NCBI GenBank assembly: GCA_963718065.1
Contig: CAVQYE010000015.1
Coordinates: 118,658-182,657 of the forward strand
Origin: CAVPGP01 sp963718065
GTDB lineage: Bacteria; Actinomycetota; Thermoleophilia; Gaiellales; Gaiellaceae
Direction: 5' to 3'
Length of the DNA: 64,000 nt
Shown: in pieces, positions 47,825-60,698 of the stretch
How the letters are laid out: the number at the start of each line of letters is the position of its first letter
How positions within the stretch are numbered: the first letter of the stretch is position 1
The notes under the pieces: model-generated
What the model was told of the DNA's origin: nothing
Seen by the model: the letters and a program-made list of their open reading frames with translations, nothing else
Databases searched by the model: none
Program-made: the position numbers and the translations under genes

Positions 47825-48585
47825 GACGAGACGATCTCCACCAGGTCGTCGTCGACCAACACGTGGCCGGTGCCGACGCGCTGGCCGTCGAACTTCGCCG
47901 ACGACCCCCACACGCGCGCACCGGTGCAGGTGTCCGCCAGCTCGTGGTGGATCGTGGCGGCGGCGTCGAGCACCGTCGAGCCCGGCTCGAGCGCCGCCGG
48001 CTCGGCCTCGGTGTCGCCGGGCCGGCGCAGGAGGACGCGGATCAACCCGGTCAGGCGCCAGAGCTCGTCGCGCAGCCGCTCCAGGCTCTCGTCGTCCAGG
48101 ACGGAGACGCCGATCGCCGGCAGGCCGGCTGCCGCGCCGATCTGATCGACCGCGGAGGCATCCGCCTCGTCGAGCTTCGTCACCGCGACGATCGCGCGGT
48201 GGGCGATCCCCGCCGCATCGAGCTCGGCGCGGACGGCGTGCAGCCCGTCGAGCGGCGCCGAGGCGTCCTGGCAGAGCACCATGGCGTCGGCTCCCCGCAG
48301 TACGCCGAGGAGCGCCCGGCCGCCACCGCGGTCCTCGTGCGCGCCTTCGATCAGCCCCGGGATCTCGACGAGCTGGACGAGCACACCGCGGAGGCGCGTC
48401 AGCGCCGGCACGGGGCGGAGCGTCGTGAACGCGTAGTCGCCCGTCTTGATCTGGATCGACGAGAGCGCCTGCAGGAGCGACGACTTGCCTGCGTTCGGCG
48501 GACCGACGAACGCGATCTGCGCGACGCCTTCGCGCCGCACCTGCAGCGAGTCGCGGTGCACGACCTTCTTGCGCACGCGGCCCGG
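47821..48585 (-). CDS. DRG/Obg-like GTPase with TGS domain, N-terminus missing
   Basis: RREGVAQIAFVGPPNAGKSS is the Walker A of an Obg/DRG-type GTPase, then TGDYAFTTLRPVPALTRLRG (switch I), VEIPGLIEGAHEDRGGGRAL (switch II) and VTKLDEA (NKxD equivalent). The C-terminal TGS domain reads GSTVLDAAATIHHELADTCT GARVWGSSAKFDGQRVGTGH VLVDDDLVEIV. The coding sequence stops being recognisable upstream of KKVVHRDSLQ at the contig join, so about 60 residues are missing. Confidence 0.85.
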   Translation of the reverse strand, partial: PGRVRKKVVHRDSLQVRREGVAQIAFVGPPNAGKSSLLQALSSIQIKTGDYAFTTLRPVPALTRLRGVLVQLVEIPGLIEGAHEDRGGGRALLGVLRGADAMVLCQDASAPLDGLHAVRAELDAAGIAHRAIVAVTKLDEADASAVDQIGAAAGLPAIGVSVLDDESLERLRDELWRLTGLIRVLLRRPGDTEAEPAALEPGSTVLDAAATIHHELADTCTGARVWGSSAKFDGQRVGTGHVLVDDDLVEIVSS

Positions 48586-48600
48586 TCGAGCGCGGCACGC
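48570..48600. other. Probable chimeric assembly junction
   Basis: The minus-strand reading of tsaD is good up to about VKLRAALDRA and then becomes nonsense. The GTPase reading in another frame is good only downstream of about RKKVVHRDSLQ. Both genes are truncated at the same ~25 bases. Everything to the left is actinobacterial in order and content; everything to the right is betaproteobacterial. Confidence 0.85.
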
Positions 48601-49454
48601 AGCTTCACGTTGGCGCCCACTCCTCCTGCGACGACCAGCCGATCGAGTCCGGCGTGCTCCATCGCCGCGACGCATTTCGCCGCCAGCACTTCCACCACGG
48701 CCTCTTCGAACGCGTGCGCGATGTCCGCGCGCATGGGTTCGTCGAGCGTGTGCTGGGCGCACATTGTGGCGACGGCGGTTTTCAGGCCGCTGAAGCTGAA
48801 GTCAAGATCGCCGGATGAAATCATCGGGCGGGGAAGACGGAACCGGCCCGAGCGGCCGCCTTCGGCCAGGCGCGCGAGGGCCGGTCCGCCCGGATAGGGC
48901 AGCCCGAGCAGCTTGGCCGTCTTGTCGAATGCCTCCCCTGCGGCGTCGTCCTGAGTCTCGCCGAGCAGCGCGTATTCGCCGATACCGGCGACACGCATGA
49001 GCTGAGTGTGTCCGCCCGACACGAGCAGCGCGATGAAGGGAAAGGCAGGCGGGTTCTCGGCGAGCAGAGGCGAGAGCAAGTGCCCCTCGAGATGATGAAC
49101 GCCGATCGCCGGAACCTCGAGTCCGAAGGCCAGGCTCGCCGCGACGCTGGCGCCGACCAGCAGCGCGCCGGCCAGCCCCGGCCCCTCGGTGTAGGCGACC
49201 GCGGACAGCTCATCCACGCGTGCCCCACCGCGATCCATCACCTCGCGCACCAGCGGCAGCAGGCGGCGGATGTGATCGCGCGAGGCGAGTTCCGGCACCA
49301 CGCCGCCGTATTCATCGTGCAGCGTCACCTGGGAATGCAGGGCATGCGCGAGCAGACCTGCTCGCGGTGGACATCCTTCGAGCAGGCCCCGCGCGGTGTC
49401 GTAGAGCGCCACGCCGGTGTCGTCGCAGGATGTTTCGATGCCAAGAATCAGCAT
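48590..49454 (-). CDS. tsaD: tRNA N6-adenosine threonylcarbamoyltransferase TsaD, C-terminus missing
   Basis: About 288 residues of TsaD, the catalytic subunit for t6A37 in tRNA. MLILGIETSCDDTGVALYDT, then the metal-binding HxxxH region VHHLEGHLLSPLLAENPPAF, ALLVSGGHTQLMRV, GEAFDKTAKLLGLPYPGGPA and LVVAGGVGANVKLRAALDR are present. The last ~55 residues, with the conserved DNG-AxM motif, are cut by the contig join. It is the left member of the proteobacterial tsaD/rpsU divergent pair. Confidence 0.93.
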
Positions 49455-49504
49455 GATTTTTCGGTGTTTTCCGTGATGTAACGTCAGCCGAAAGTCAGCA
49501 TGAT

Positions 49505-49520
49505 CCTATAGAATTCCGCT
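49505..49520 (+). promoter_or_regulatory. Possible promoter before the efflux genes
   Basis: CCTATAGAATTCCGC contains TAGAAT (49,509-49,514) in the 130-bp gap between tsaD and the adaptor gene. A very similar TTAGAATCCGCACCC stands just before rpsU at 55,212. In betaproteobacteria this gap normally holds the rpsU promoter. The -35 is weak. Confidence 0.4.
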
Positions 49521-49585
49521 CCCTATGTCTTCACCAATATTCGTCCTCATGCTTGCTCCGAACAGGAAACTGAGGTCTCTTGGAC

Positions 49586-50704
49586 ATGAATCGAACTGAT
49601 TCTTTCATCGCGTTGATCGGGCTTTCGGTGCTGGTGGCCGGATGCGGTAAGGAGTCAACACCTGCTCACGACACCCGCTTCCAAAACTTCCCCTGCTGCT
49701 GGCGCTCGCTCGGTCCAGGTAACCAGCGCACAAAAGGAGTTCATCACCATCGAGGCTGTCGCGGCTTCCCAGGCCGTCGATTTGCTGGCGTTGCCAGGCC
49801 GCGTGACGTTCCGTCCGCAGGCGCAATCCGCTGTCGGCGCCACGGTGGCGGGGCGCGTGGTTGCCGTGCTGGTTCAGGCCGGCCAAGTCGTCAAGGCCGG
49901 TGCACCGCTGTTGACCATCGAAAGCGCCGACGCGGCGGCCGCGCGCGCAACGCTCGATCAGGCAGCCACGAGGCTGGTTAGCGCCGAGAGTGTCTTCAGG
50001 CGCCAGGTCGAGATGGTCGAAAAAGGTGTCGGCCTGGAGTTCGAACGACAGGAAGCTGAAGCGCGGATGAAGGAAGCGCGCGCCGAGCACGACCGGGCGC
50101 GACACGCCGCGGACTTGATCGGCGCCGGCCAGGGCATCCGGGTCACCGTGCGGGCACCTGCGGACGGCGTGGTGATGACGATTCGGGTGGCGGTCGGCGC
50201 TACGGTCGCGCCTGGCGGCGAAGCGCTAGTGGAGCTCGGTGATCCGACCCGCCTGCAGGTGGTTGCGCAGGTGCCGGAAAGCGATTTGCGCGCGTTGCCG
50301 TCGGCCAGGAAGCCGAGGTGGAACTGCCGGCGCTCGCCACTCGTGTCGCGGCGCGGGTCGAGAATTTCAACCCGCGCGTGGATCTGGAATCGCGGCGCAC
50401 TCAGGTGTATCTGGCGCTCGCCAAGCGGACTCGATGGATTGCGGGCCGGCATGATGGCGCAGGTCGCCTTGCGCGTGGGCGCCGAGGCAGGCATCTCGGT
50501 CCCGGTCTCGGCGGTGCTGATCAAGGACGGCAAACGCCGCGTGGTCTACGTCGCAGGCCCGGACGGCACTTTCGAGGCGCGCGAGGTGCAGACGGCCGCA
50601 GCCGCGACGGTCGGGTGGTGATTCTGCAGGGGCTGACGGCCGGCGAAAGGGTGGTGGTGCGCGGCGCTTTGCTGCTCGACACCCAGGCAGAGCTGCTGCT
50701 CTGA
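49586..50704 (+). CDS. RND efflux periplasmic adaptor (membrane fusion protein), frameshifted
   Basis: MNRTDSFIALIGLSVLVAGC is a lipoprotein signal with lipobox LVAGC. After a frame change the barrel/lipoyl part reads LALPGRVTFRPQAQSAVGAT VAGRVVAVLV, AGQVVKAGAPLLTIESADAA, a coiled-coil hairpin (RRQVEMVEKGVGLEFERQEA) and VRAPADGVVMTIRVAVGATV. Then AGISVPVSAVLIKDGKRRVV and ILQGLTAGERVVVRG. At least three indels. It is the first gene of a tripartite metal-type efflux operon. Confidence 0.83.
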
Positions 50705-50706
50705 CC

Positions 50707-53700
50707 ATGCTGCGCCTGTTCATCGATACCTGCGTGCACCGCCGCGTGGCGGTGATATTTGCAACCTTGGTCGTGGCCGCCTTCGGGCTGCGCGCCTACC
50801 TGGACACGCCCATCGAAGCCTATCCGGACGTCACCAACGCCCAGGTCACGGTCATCACCCAACTTCCCGGCAATGCGCCGGAGGAGATCGAGCGTCGCAT
50901 CACGGTGCCGCTGGAGCGGGAGTTGAACGGCACGCCGGGGATGACGCTGATGCGCAGCGAGAGCCTGTTCGGCCTGTCGTTGATCACCATGACCTTTTCC
51001 GACGAAACCGGCGGCTTCCGGGCGCGAACGGTCGTCTCGCAACGCATGGCTTCCGCCGATCTGCCTCCCGGGGTGACGCCCGAGCTTGCCCCCGAGGCGA
51101 CGCCCCTGGGCGAGGTGTACCAGTTCCGCCTCACGAGCGATCGCCACGATCTGTACCAGCTGCGCTCCGAAATGCAATGGAACGTCGTGCGCGTGCTGCG
51201 CCAGGTGCAGGGCGTGGCCGATGTCGTGCCCTTCGGCGGCTATCTGAAGGAGCTGCACATCGAAGCCGACGCCGCGCGCCTGTTCGCGCTCGGCTTGACG
51301 CTGGCGGACCTCGAGCAGGCCATCGCCAAGTCCAACCTGAACGTCGGCGGCGGCTTCCTGCGGCACGGCGATCAGGAACTCACGGTGCGCGGCATCGGCT
51401 ACCTCGAATCGGCCGAGGACATCAAGCGCATCGTCCTGAAGAGCAAGGACGGGACGGCGGTGACGCTCGGCGACGTTTGCAACGTGGTGCAGTCCTACAC
51501 GCCGCGGCGCGGCACGGTCGGTTTTGGCCTTCAAAAAGAAGCCATAGAGGGTTTCGTCTGGATGCGGCGCGGAGAGAACCCTTCGCGGGTACTGGAGGAC
51601 GTCCACGCCAAGGTGCGCGAGCTCAACGACTCGATCCTGCCCAAAGGCATGCGCGTGGAGGTTTTCTACGACCGCACCGATCTGGTCGGGCTGACCCTGT
51701 CCACGGTCCACGAAAATCTCCTTACGGGTTTCGTTCTCGTGGTCGCGCTGGTCTGGCTGTTCCTGCGCAGCATCGTCGGCTCTCTGGTGGTGGCCGTGGT
51801 CATACCCCTGTCGCTGCTGGTGGCGTTCCTCGGCCTTTATGTTCTTGGCCTGCCGGCCAACCTGATCTCGATGGGCGCCATCGATTTCGGCATCCTGGTC
51901 GACGGCGCCGTGGTGCTGGTCGAGAACGTTATTCATGCGCTGCGCCACGATCGGCCCGCCGATCGGCGCGGCGTGCTGCGGCTGGTGGTGCGCTCCGCGG
52001 TGGACGTGGGTCGTCCCACCCTCTACGCGATGCTGATCATCATTGCGGCGCTGGTCCCGGTATTCACGCTGCAATCGGTCGAGGGGCGCATTTTCCGGCC
52101 GCTGTCGCTCACTTATTCCTTCGCGCTGGTCGGCGCGCTGGTGTTCTCGCTCACGCTGGTGCCGGCCCTGTGCGCGGCGCTGTTCCGGCCGCGCCATGCC
52201 CGGCTTCAGGAGCCCGTATGGGTCGAGGGGCTGCGCGCCGGCTACCGGCGGTCTTTGGCCTGGCTGCTGGACCGTCGCGCTGATGGTGCTGGCCGTGGCA
52301 TTTGCCCTGCTGGGGCTCGGTGCGGTCACGCTTACCCGTCTCGGCACCGAGTTTCTGCCCGGAGCTGGACGAAGGCGACATCGTCATGTTCGTCGAGATG
52401 CCTCCCAGCATCGCACTGGCAAAGGGACAGGAGATTCTGCTCGACGTGCGCCGGCGGATACTCGCTTTCCCCGAGGTCAGGGGAACCCTGAGCGAGCAAG
52501 GCCGTCCCGAGGACGGCACCGACAACGAAGGCGTCAACATGAGTGAAACCTTCGTTCGCCTGAAACCGCTGCGCGAATGGCGCCCGGGCTGGAATAAAGA
52601 GCGCCTGGTGAAGGAAATGCGCGCTTCGGTGAACGAGATCCCCGGCGTGCGTTACAACTTCTCGCAGCCGATCAAGGACAACGTCGAGGAAGCGGTCAGC
52701 GGCGTGCGCGGCAAGGTGGTGCTGAAGATATTCGGCTCCGACCTGGCGCGAATGCGCAGCACCCTGGAACAGGCCAGGGACGCGCTCAAGCCGGTGCCGG
52801 GCATCGTCGATCTGGACCTCTACCGGGACTCTTCGACGCCCCAGTTGCAGGTGCGCTTCGCCCGCGAGGCGCTCGCGCGCGCCGGCATTACGATGGAAGA
52901 CGCGCAGCACACCCTGGAAACTGCGCTGGCCGGGCGCGTGCTGAGCGCATTGTGGGAGGGGGAGCGCCCGGTGCCGATACGCCTGATGCTGCCGCTGGAC
53001 ATCCGCGACGACGCCGAAAGGATCGGCGCCATCACGGTCGCCGCCGAGTCCGGCGCCCGCGTCCCCCTGCGTGATCTGGCCGACATCCAGATCGCCAACG
53101 GCGTGGCGTCGATAAACCGGGAAGGAAACAGCCGTTTCCTCGCCCTGAAGTTCAACGTCGAGGGACGCGACATGGGTTCGGTGGTCAAGGATGCCATCGA
53201 CACCGTCAGGCGAAGCGTGCCGCCGCCCGAGGGCTATTACTTCGTCTGGGGCGGCGAATTCGAAAACCAGCAACGCGCCATGGCCCGGCTCAAGCTCGTC
53301 GTTCCGGTGGCAATTCTGATCGTGCTCGGCCTGTTGTACGGGGCCATGAATTCTGGGCGCAGCGCACTTGCCATTCTGCTGACGATGCCGTTCGCCCTTA
53401 CCGGAGGCGTCTTTGCACTGCTTGCGGCCGGCGTGCCGCTGTCGGTAAGCGCCGCGGTGGGATTCATCGCGCTCCTGGGTCAGGTGTCGCTCATGGGAGT
53501 GCTGGTGCTGAGTGCCGCGGAAGCGCGGCGGCGCAACGGCGAGGCGCTGGGGCCGGCGCTGATCGAAGGCGCCGCCGAGCGGCTGCGACCGGTGCTTATG
53601 GCCTCTCTGCTCGCCCTCGTCGGCCTGTTGCCGATGGCACTGTTCGTCGGGGGTAGGCAGCGAGACGCAGCGGCCGTTTGCCCTGGTCGTAGTGGGAGGC

Positions 53701-53817
53701 ATGCTGACCACGCTGGCGGTCGCGCTGTGGCTGTTGCCGACGCTTTACAGCTTCATCACGCCGAAGCAGCTGGCAACGCCGGAAGAAACGGACGAGCATC
53801 TGGAGGAAAAACCATGA
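50707..53817 (+). CDS. Heavy-metal-type RND efflux transporter (CzcA/CusA family), frameshifted
   Basis: The inner membrane proton antiporter is about 1035 residues. Acidic TM4 motif GAIDFGILVDGAVVLVENVI, with the Asp, Asp, Glu of the HME-RND group, N-terminal YPDVTNAQVTVITQLPGNAP EEIE, porter-domain SEQGRPEDGTDNEGVNMSET F and TM segments LVVPVAILIVLGLLYGAMNS and PFALTGGVFALLAAGVPLSV. Indels near 52,275 and 53,657 split it. The metal (Co/Zn/Cd or Cu/Ag) cannot be told from this. Confidence 0.92.
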
Positions 53818-55077
53818 GCGTTCGATCGCTTGCAATTCTTCTTTGCAATCGTGTCGGCATCGCGAACGCTCGCCTGGGCGCAGGACCCGAACGCTGCCCT
53901 TCCCGAACGCCTGACGCTGCCGATCCTGTTGCGGCTCGTGGCCGAGCGCAGTCCAAGGCTCGCCGTCGAACAGGTGGCAATCGAATCCGCGCAGGCGGAG
54001 CGAATCAGCGCCGGAGCGCTAGCCCAACCCCACGATTTCCGTACGGGCGTTTCACGCCATCCGGCGGCGCGAGCACGCTGTTCGCAGGGCAGCCACCAGC
54101 AGCAGGCGACTGTGGATTTGCCGCTGATGATTGGCGGCCAGCGCGGCGCGCGCATCGAAGCCGCCGAGCAGGGACTGCTGGCGGCCCGCGCCCGCGTCGG
54201 GCTGGCGGGCAACGAACTGGCGCTGCGCGCGGCCGACCTGTTCGTCGGGCTGCAGGCTGCGCAGGAAAAGGCTGCGATGCTTGACGAGTCGGTCGCCGAG
54301 ATCGAGCGCGTTGTCGCGATCGTTTCCGGCCGGCTGGACAGCGGCGCGGCGAGCCGCTACGACCTCACCCGGGTCGAGGTCGAACTCGCCGGCATGAATG
54401 CGCGGCTCGCGGACGCGCGGGCCGAACTGGCTGAGAAATCGGCGGGGTTGGCGGCGCTGCTTGGCGCGCCGGGTTGGCGCCCGAGTGCCATCGGCACCGC
54501 CGTACCCGCTGGCTTGTCGCTCAGCGCCGCTGAGTGGCGGGAGCCATGATTTCAAGGAATCCGCAGATCATCGCGGCGCGGCGCGAAGAAGACGCAGCGC
54601 AGGCGGCGCTCAAACGCAGCGAGCGCGAACGCTGGCCGGTACCCGTGTTGAGTCTTGGAAGGACCTGGACTGGCGATCCGTTTGGCGCGGCCAACTTTGT
54701 CGGCCTGTCCACCGAGATTCCCTTGTCCGATGCCTGGCGCGGCTTGATGGCCAAGGCGGCGGCCGATCTTCGGGCTGCGCAGAGACGCCGTGAAGCGATC
54801 GAATCCGAGGCCGATGTGGAATTGCGGCGGCTGGTCGACGCGCTGGCTCAGCGGCGAGCGGCCCTTGAGCGGTTCCGGCGGAATGTCGGCGAGCGCATCC
54901 CCGCGCTCAAACAGATGGCCGAAGACGCCTACCGGCTTGGGCGCGGATCCCTGCTGGAATTGATAGATGCAGCCCGTTCGCGGCTGGACGCGCGCCTGAC
55001 GGAGGTGGATCTGCGTGCCGGCGACCGTCGGACAGGAATTGCGAATCCTGGGACTGACCGGCAAGCTTGGCGGATAG
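53814..55077 (+). CDS. TolC-like outer membrane factor, frameshifted
   Basis: LTLPILLRLVAERSPRLAVE, QATVDLPLMIGGQRGARIEA, SGRLDSGAASRYDLTRVEVE, then AMISRNPQIIAARREEDAAQ AALKRSER and RLGRGSLLELIDAARSRLDA are the two repeats of an outer membrane efflux protein. The end is VGQELRILGLTGKLGG. Frame changes near 53,835, 54,540 and 55,018. The ATG overlaps the transporter stop (ATGA). It completes the tripartite pump. Confidence 0.83.
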
Positions 55078-55256
55078 GCACGAAGCGCGTGCCTGAAGGG
55101 GACCGGAACGCGGATCCGGGGCCAACTTCCCTCAGTTTTGCGTGCCGGGGTCCGGCTCCGTGCCCGCCGACTGGCGCTGAATGGGGTTCTGGCGCCCCGG
55201 CCGGAAAACGGTTAGAATCCGCACCCTTACCAACGTTGCCCTGGGATCAAGACTGC

Positions 55257-55469
55257 ATGCCGACTGTACGCGTCAAGGAGAATGAGCCGTTTGAAGTGGC
55301 GATGCGCCGTTTCAAGCGCACCGTCGAAAAGACCGGTCTGCTCACCGAACTGCGCTCGCGCGAGTTCTACGAAAAGCCGACCGCCTACCGCAAGCGCAAA
55401 CTCGCCGCTGCGATCAAGCGCCACTACAAGCGCCTGCGCAGCCACGCGCTGCCGCCCAAGCTTTACTAG
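55257..55469 (+). CDS. rpsU: 30S ribosomal protein S21
   Basis: The 70-residue protein has MPTVRVKENEPFEVAMRRFK, RTVEKTGLLTELRSREFYEK and an Arg/Lys-rich C-terminus. It is the first gene of the proteobacterial rpsU-yqeY-dnaG-rpoD operon. TTAGAATCCGCACCC about 40 bp upstream is a plausible -10 region. Confidence 0.97.
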   Translation: MPTVRVKENEPFEVAMRRFKRTVEKTGLLTELRSREFYEKPTAYRKRKLAAAIKRHYKRLRSHALPPKLY

Positions 55470-55569
55470 GATCTAGAGCCCCAGGATCCTGAGGCCGAGC
55501 CGGCCGGTGCCCGCTCGGCCTCGTGCATTTCCGGACGTTTCCGTTCTTCTCCGAATTCTTTCTGCACTC

Positions 55570-56017
55570 ATGTCACTCAAAGCGAAGATCACCGAAGACA
55601 TGAAATCGGCGCTCAAGGCGAAGGAAGCGCAGCGCCTGTCGGCTATCCGGCTTCTTGCTGGCCGCGATCAAGCAGAAGGAGATCGATGAACGCATCGAAC
55701 TCACCGACGCCGACGTGCTCGCCATCGTCGAAAAGCAGATCAAGCAGCGGCGCGACTCGATCACGCAGTACCAGGCGGCAAACCGGCAGGACCTCGTCGA
55801 TGCCGAGACCTTCGAATTGAATCTGCTCACCGCCTACCTGCCCAAGCAGCTTTCCGAGGCGGAGGTTGGCGAGGAGATCGCCCGCGCGATCGCCGAAACC
55901 GGCGCCAGGAGCATGCCCGACATGGGCAAGGTCATGGGGCTGCTCAAGGGCAGGCTGGCCGGCCGGGCCGACATGGGCAAGGTGTCCGGACTGGTCCGGG
56001 CCAGGCTTTCGCCCTGA
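55570..56017 (+). CDS. yqeY: YqeY/GatB-domain protein, one frameshift
   Basis: MSLKAKITEDMKSALKAKEA QRLSAIRLL, a one-base change near 55,652, then AAIKQKEIDERIELTDADVL AIVEKQIKQRRDSI and GARSMPDMGKVMGLLKGRLA GRADMG, the end of the GatB/YqeY domain. About 148 residues. The function is not firmly known. Its place between rpsU and dnaG is typical of betaproteobacteria. Confidence 0.9.
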
Positions 56018-56093
56018 GGCGGCCTTGCCAAACGGCAAAAATCACCTATAAAGAGGAAGTGGCTGCGCAAGCCGCCCTCCTTCCGGCGCGCGT

Positions 56094-57948
56094 GTGGACG
56101 CGCCCGATCGTTTCCGCCAACCAGGCTTGATTCCGGATTCATTCAAGCAGGATCTGCTCAACCGGGTCGATATTGTCGACCTCGTGGAGCGTTACGTGCG
56201 TCTGAAGAAGGCGGGCGCGAACTTTGTCGCCTGTTGCCCGTTCCACAACGAAAAGTCGCCGTCGTTCACGGTCAGCCCCAGCAAGCAGTTCTATCACTGC
56301 TTCGGCTGCGGGGCGCACGGGAACGCGATTTCGTTTGTGATGCAGTACCAGGGCCTGGGCTACGTCGAGGCGGTCAAGGAACTTGCGGATTCGGTTGGCA
56401 TGAAGCTGCCCGAGTTCGAGCGCCGTGGGGATCAAGGCAGGTCGAAGACAGAACCCGAAGGACCCGATCTCTACGAAATCATGCAGCAGGCGGAGCATTT
56501 TTACCGCGAGCAGCTGAAAAGCGCGCCCGCGGCGATCGCGTATCTCAAGGGGCGCGGACTGACCGGCAAGATTGCCGGACGCTTCGGGATCGGATATGCA
56601 CCGGCCGGCTGGCAAAACCTTCAGACGGTGTTTCCCGACTACGGCGCCAAGGCGCTCAAGGACTGCGGTCTGGTCATCGACGGCGAGGGTGGCAGGCGCT
56701 ACGACCGCTTCCGCGACAGGATCATGTTTCCGATCCTCAACCAGCGCGGCTCGGTGATCGGATTCGGCGGACGCGTGCTCGACGATGGCGAGCCGAGTGC
56801 GGGGGAAGGGAAGGGCTCCGCCGGTCCCAAGTACCTCAACTCGCCGGAGACACCGCTGTTCGAAAAAGGGCGCGAGCTCTACGGGCTGTCGCAGGCGCGC
56901 ACCGCGATCCGCGAGGCGGGCCGCGTCGTGGTGGTGGAAGGCTACATGGATGTCGTCGCGCTCGCGCAGCACGGCATCGAGTACGCGGTGGCCACGCTCG
57001 GCACGGCGACCACCCCGACCCACGTGCAGAAGCTGTTCCGCCAGACCGACGAGATCGTGTTCTGCTTCGACGGCGATGCGGCGGGACGGCGGGCGGCGTG
57101 GCACGCGCTCGAAGTGAGTCTGCCGGTGCTCGCCGACCACAAGGCCGTCAAGTTTCTGTTCCTGCCCGCCGAGGACGATCCGGACAGCTACGTGCGCGCG
57201 CAGGGCAGGCAGGCGTTCGAGCAGTTGCTTGCGGAGGCACGCCCGCTGTCGGAGTTCTTCCTGGCCGAACTCAGGAGCCGGGTCGACATGGCGACCCTGG
57301 AGGGACGCTCGCGCCTCATCGCACGAGGCCAAGCCGCTCCTGAAGCGAATTGCCGCGCCGGCGCTTCAGCTTCAGCTCCTGAAGCAGGTGGCACAAGCCG
57401 CGGGCATTACGCAGGAGGAGGCGGGACGGCTGACGGAGATACGCGGTGACGCTGCGCCGCGCGCGCTCACGCATCCGGCGCCGGCGAAAGGACCCGACCG
57501 CGCGATGCTGAATCGCAAACTGGACCGGGAACTGCTCGCCTGCCTTCTGGCGCACCCGCCCCTCGCGCGCGAAGTCCCGTCTGAAATCATCGACGCGAGC
57601 CACGCCGAAGGGCGCGCCCTTGAGGCGCTGATGGCGCTCGATGGAATCGAGGAACTCACGCATGCGGTGATACTCGAACTGTTGAGGGAGTCAGAGCACG
57701 CATCCCTGCTGAATCGAATACGGGCCGAGTTCCTGCACAAGGACATGGACGCCGATTTCGCCCGGGCGGAATTCGACGCTGCGATCGCGGCCATACGTAC
57801 CCGCAATCCCGATCCCCGCATCAAGGAGCTGGAGGAAAAAGCGGCCAGGGAAGGGCTCACGGGTCAGGAAGGCGACGAGTTCGTACGCTTGATCGCCGAA
57901 CACGCGGCATTGAAGCAGCGTCGAATGCCCCCATCCACTGTGGTATAA
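56094..57948 (+). CDS. dnaG: DNA primase, one frameshift
   Basis: The zinc-binding CHC2 domain is ACCPFHNEKSPSFTVSPSKQ FYHCFGCGAHG, then the RNA polymerase core FRDRIMFPILNQRGSVIGFG GRV and TOPRIM motifs VVVVEGYMDVVALAQHGIEY and EIVFCFDGDAAGRRAAWHAL. A frame change near 57,328 joins the C-terminal helicase-binding domain (CLLAHPPLAREVPSEIID to QRRMPPSTVV). About 618 residues. The GTG at 56,094 or the TTG 12 codons later is the start. Confidence 0.95.
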
Positions 57949-57949
57949 T
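57941..57949 (+). promoter_or_regulatory. Extended -10 promoter of rpoD inside the dnaG stop
   Basis: TGGTATAAT: a perfect TATAAT with an extended TG. The dnaG stop TAA (57,946-57,948) is inside the -10 box. No good -35 is present at 17 bp. It lies about 40 bp before the rpoD ATG and would give rpoD its own transcript. Confidence 0.65.
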
Positions 57950-57989
57950 TCGCCCCTTTTTTTGCCCCGCCCCATCCCCAGGAAAAGTC

Positions 57990-60389
<2,400 letters not shown>

Positions 60390-60698
60390 TTTGCGTCGTA
60401 TCCCGATGCGGAACGCCGGCACGTGGCTCGGCTTACTCAAGCCGCGCGAATGGACCGGATCGTCGCATTCGCGTTAGGTCAGTCTGCGGGTGCCACGAAA
60501 GCCCCTGCCGGCCAGCGGTGCGGCCGGCATCGGACCGGTGTCGAGCACGGCTGTCCAACGGGTTTTCGTTGACGCGGCACCCGCTATGCTCCGGCGCAGG
60601 TGCCGCCAAGCGTTGCTTGATCAATCAAGTTTGTGCCAATCGTCGTTGACAGCCGGCGAGCCGTTCGTTCATCATTGAAAGGTTGTGGAGGGAGGGTA
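60390..60698 (+). promoter_or_regulatory. Intergenic region with inverted repeat and possible promoter
   Basis: This 309-bp gap holds no gene I can see. It contains the inverted repeat CTTGAT-CA-ATCAAG (60,616-60,629) and TTGACA (60,646-60,651) with a weak CATCAT 18 bp on (60,670-60,675), a possible regulated promoter for the CoA-transferase operon. No clear rpoD terminator is visible. Confidence 0.35.
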
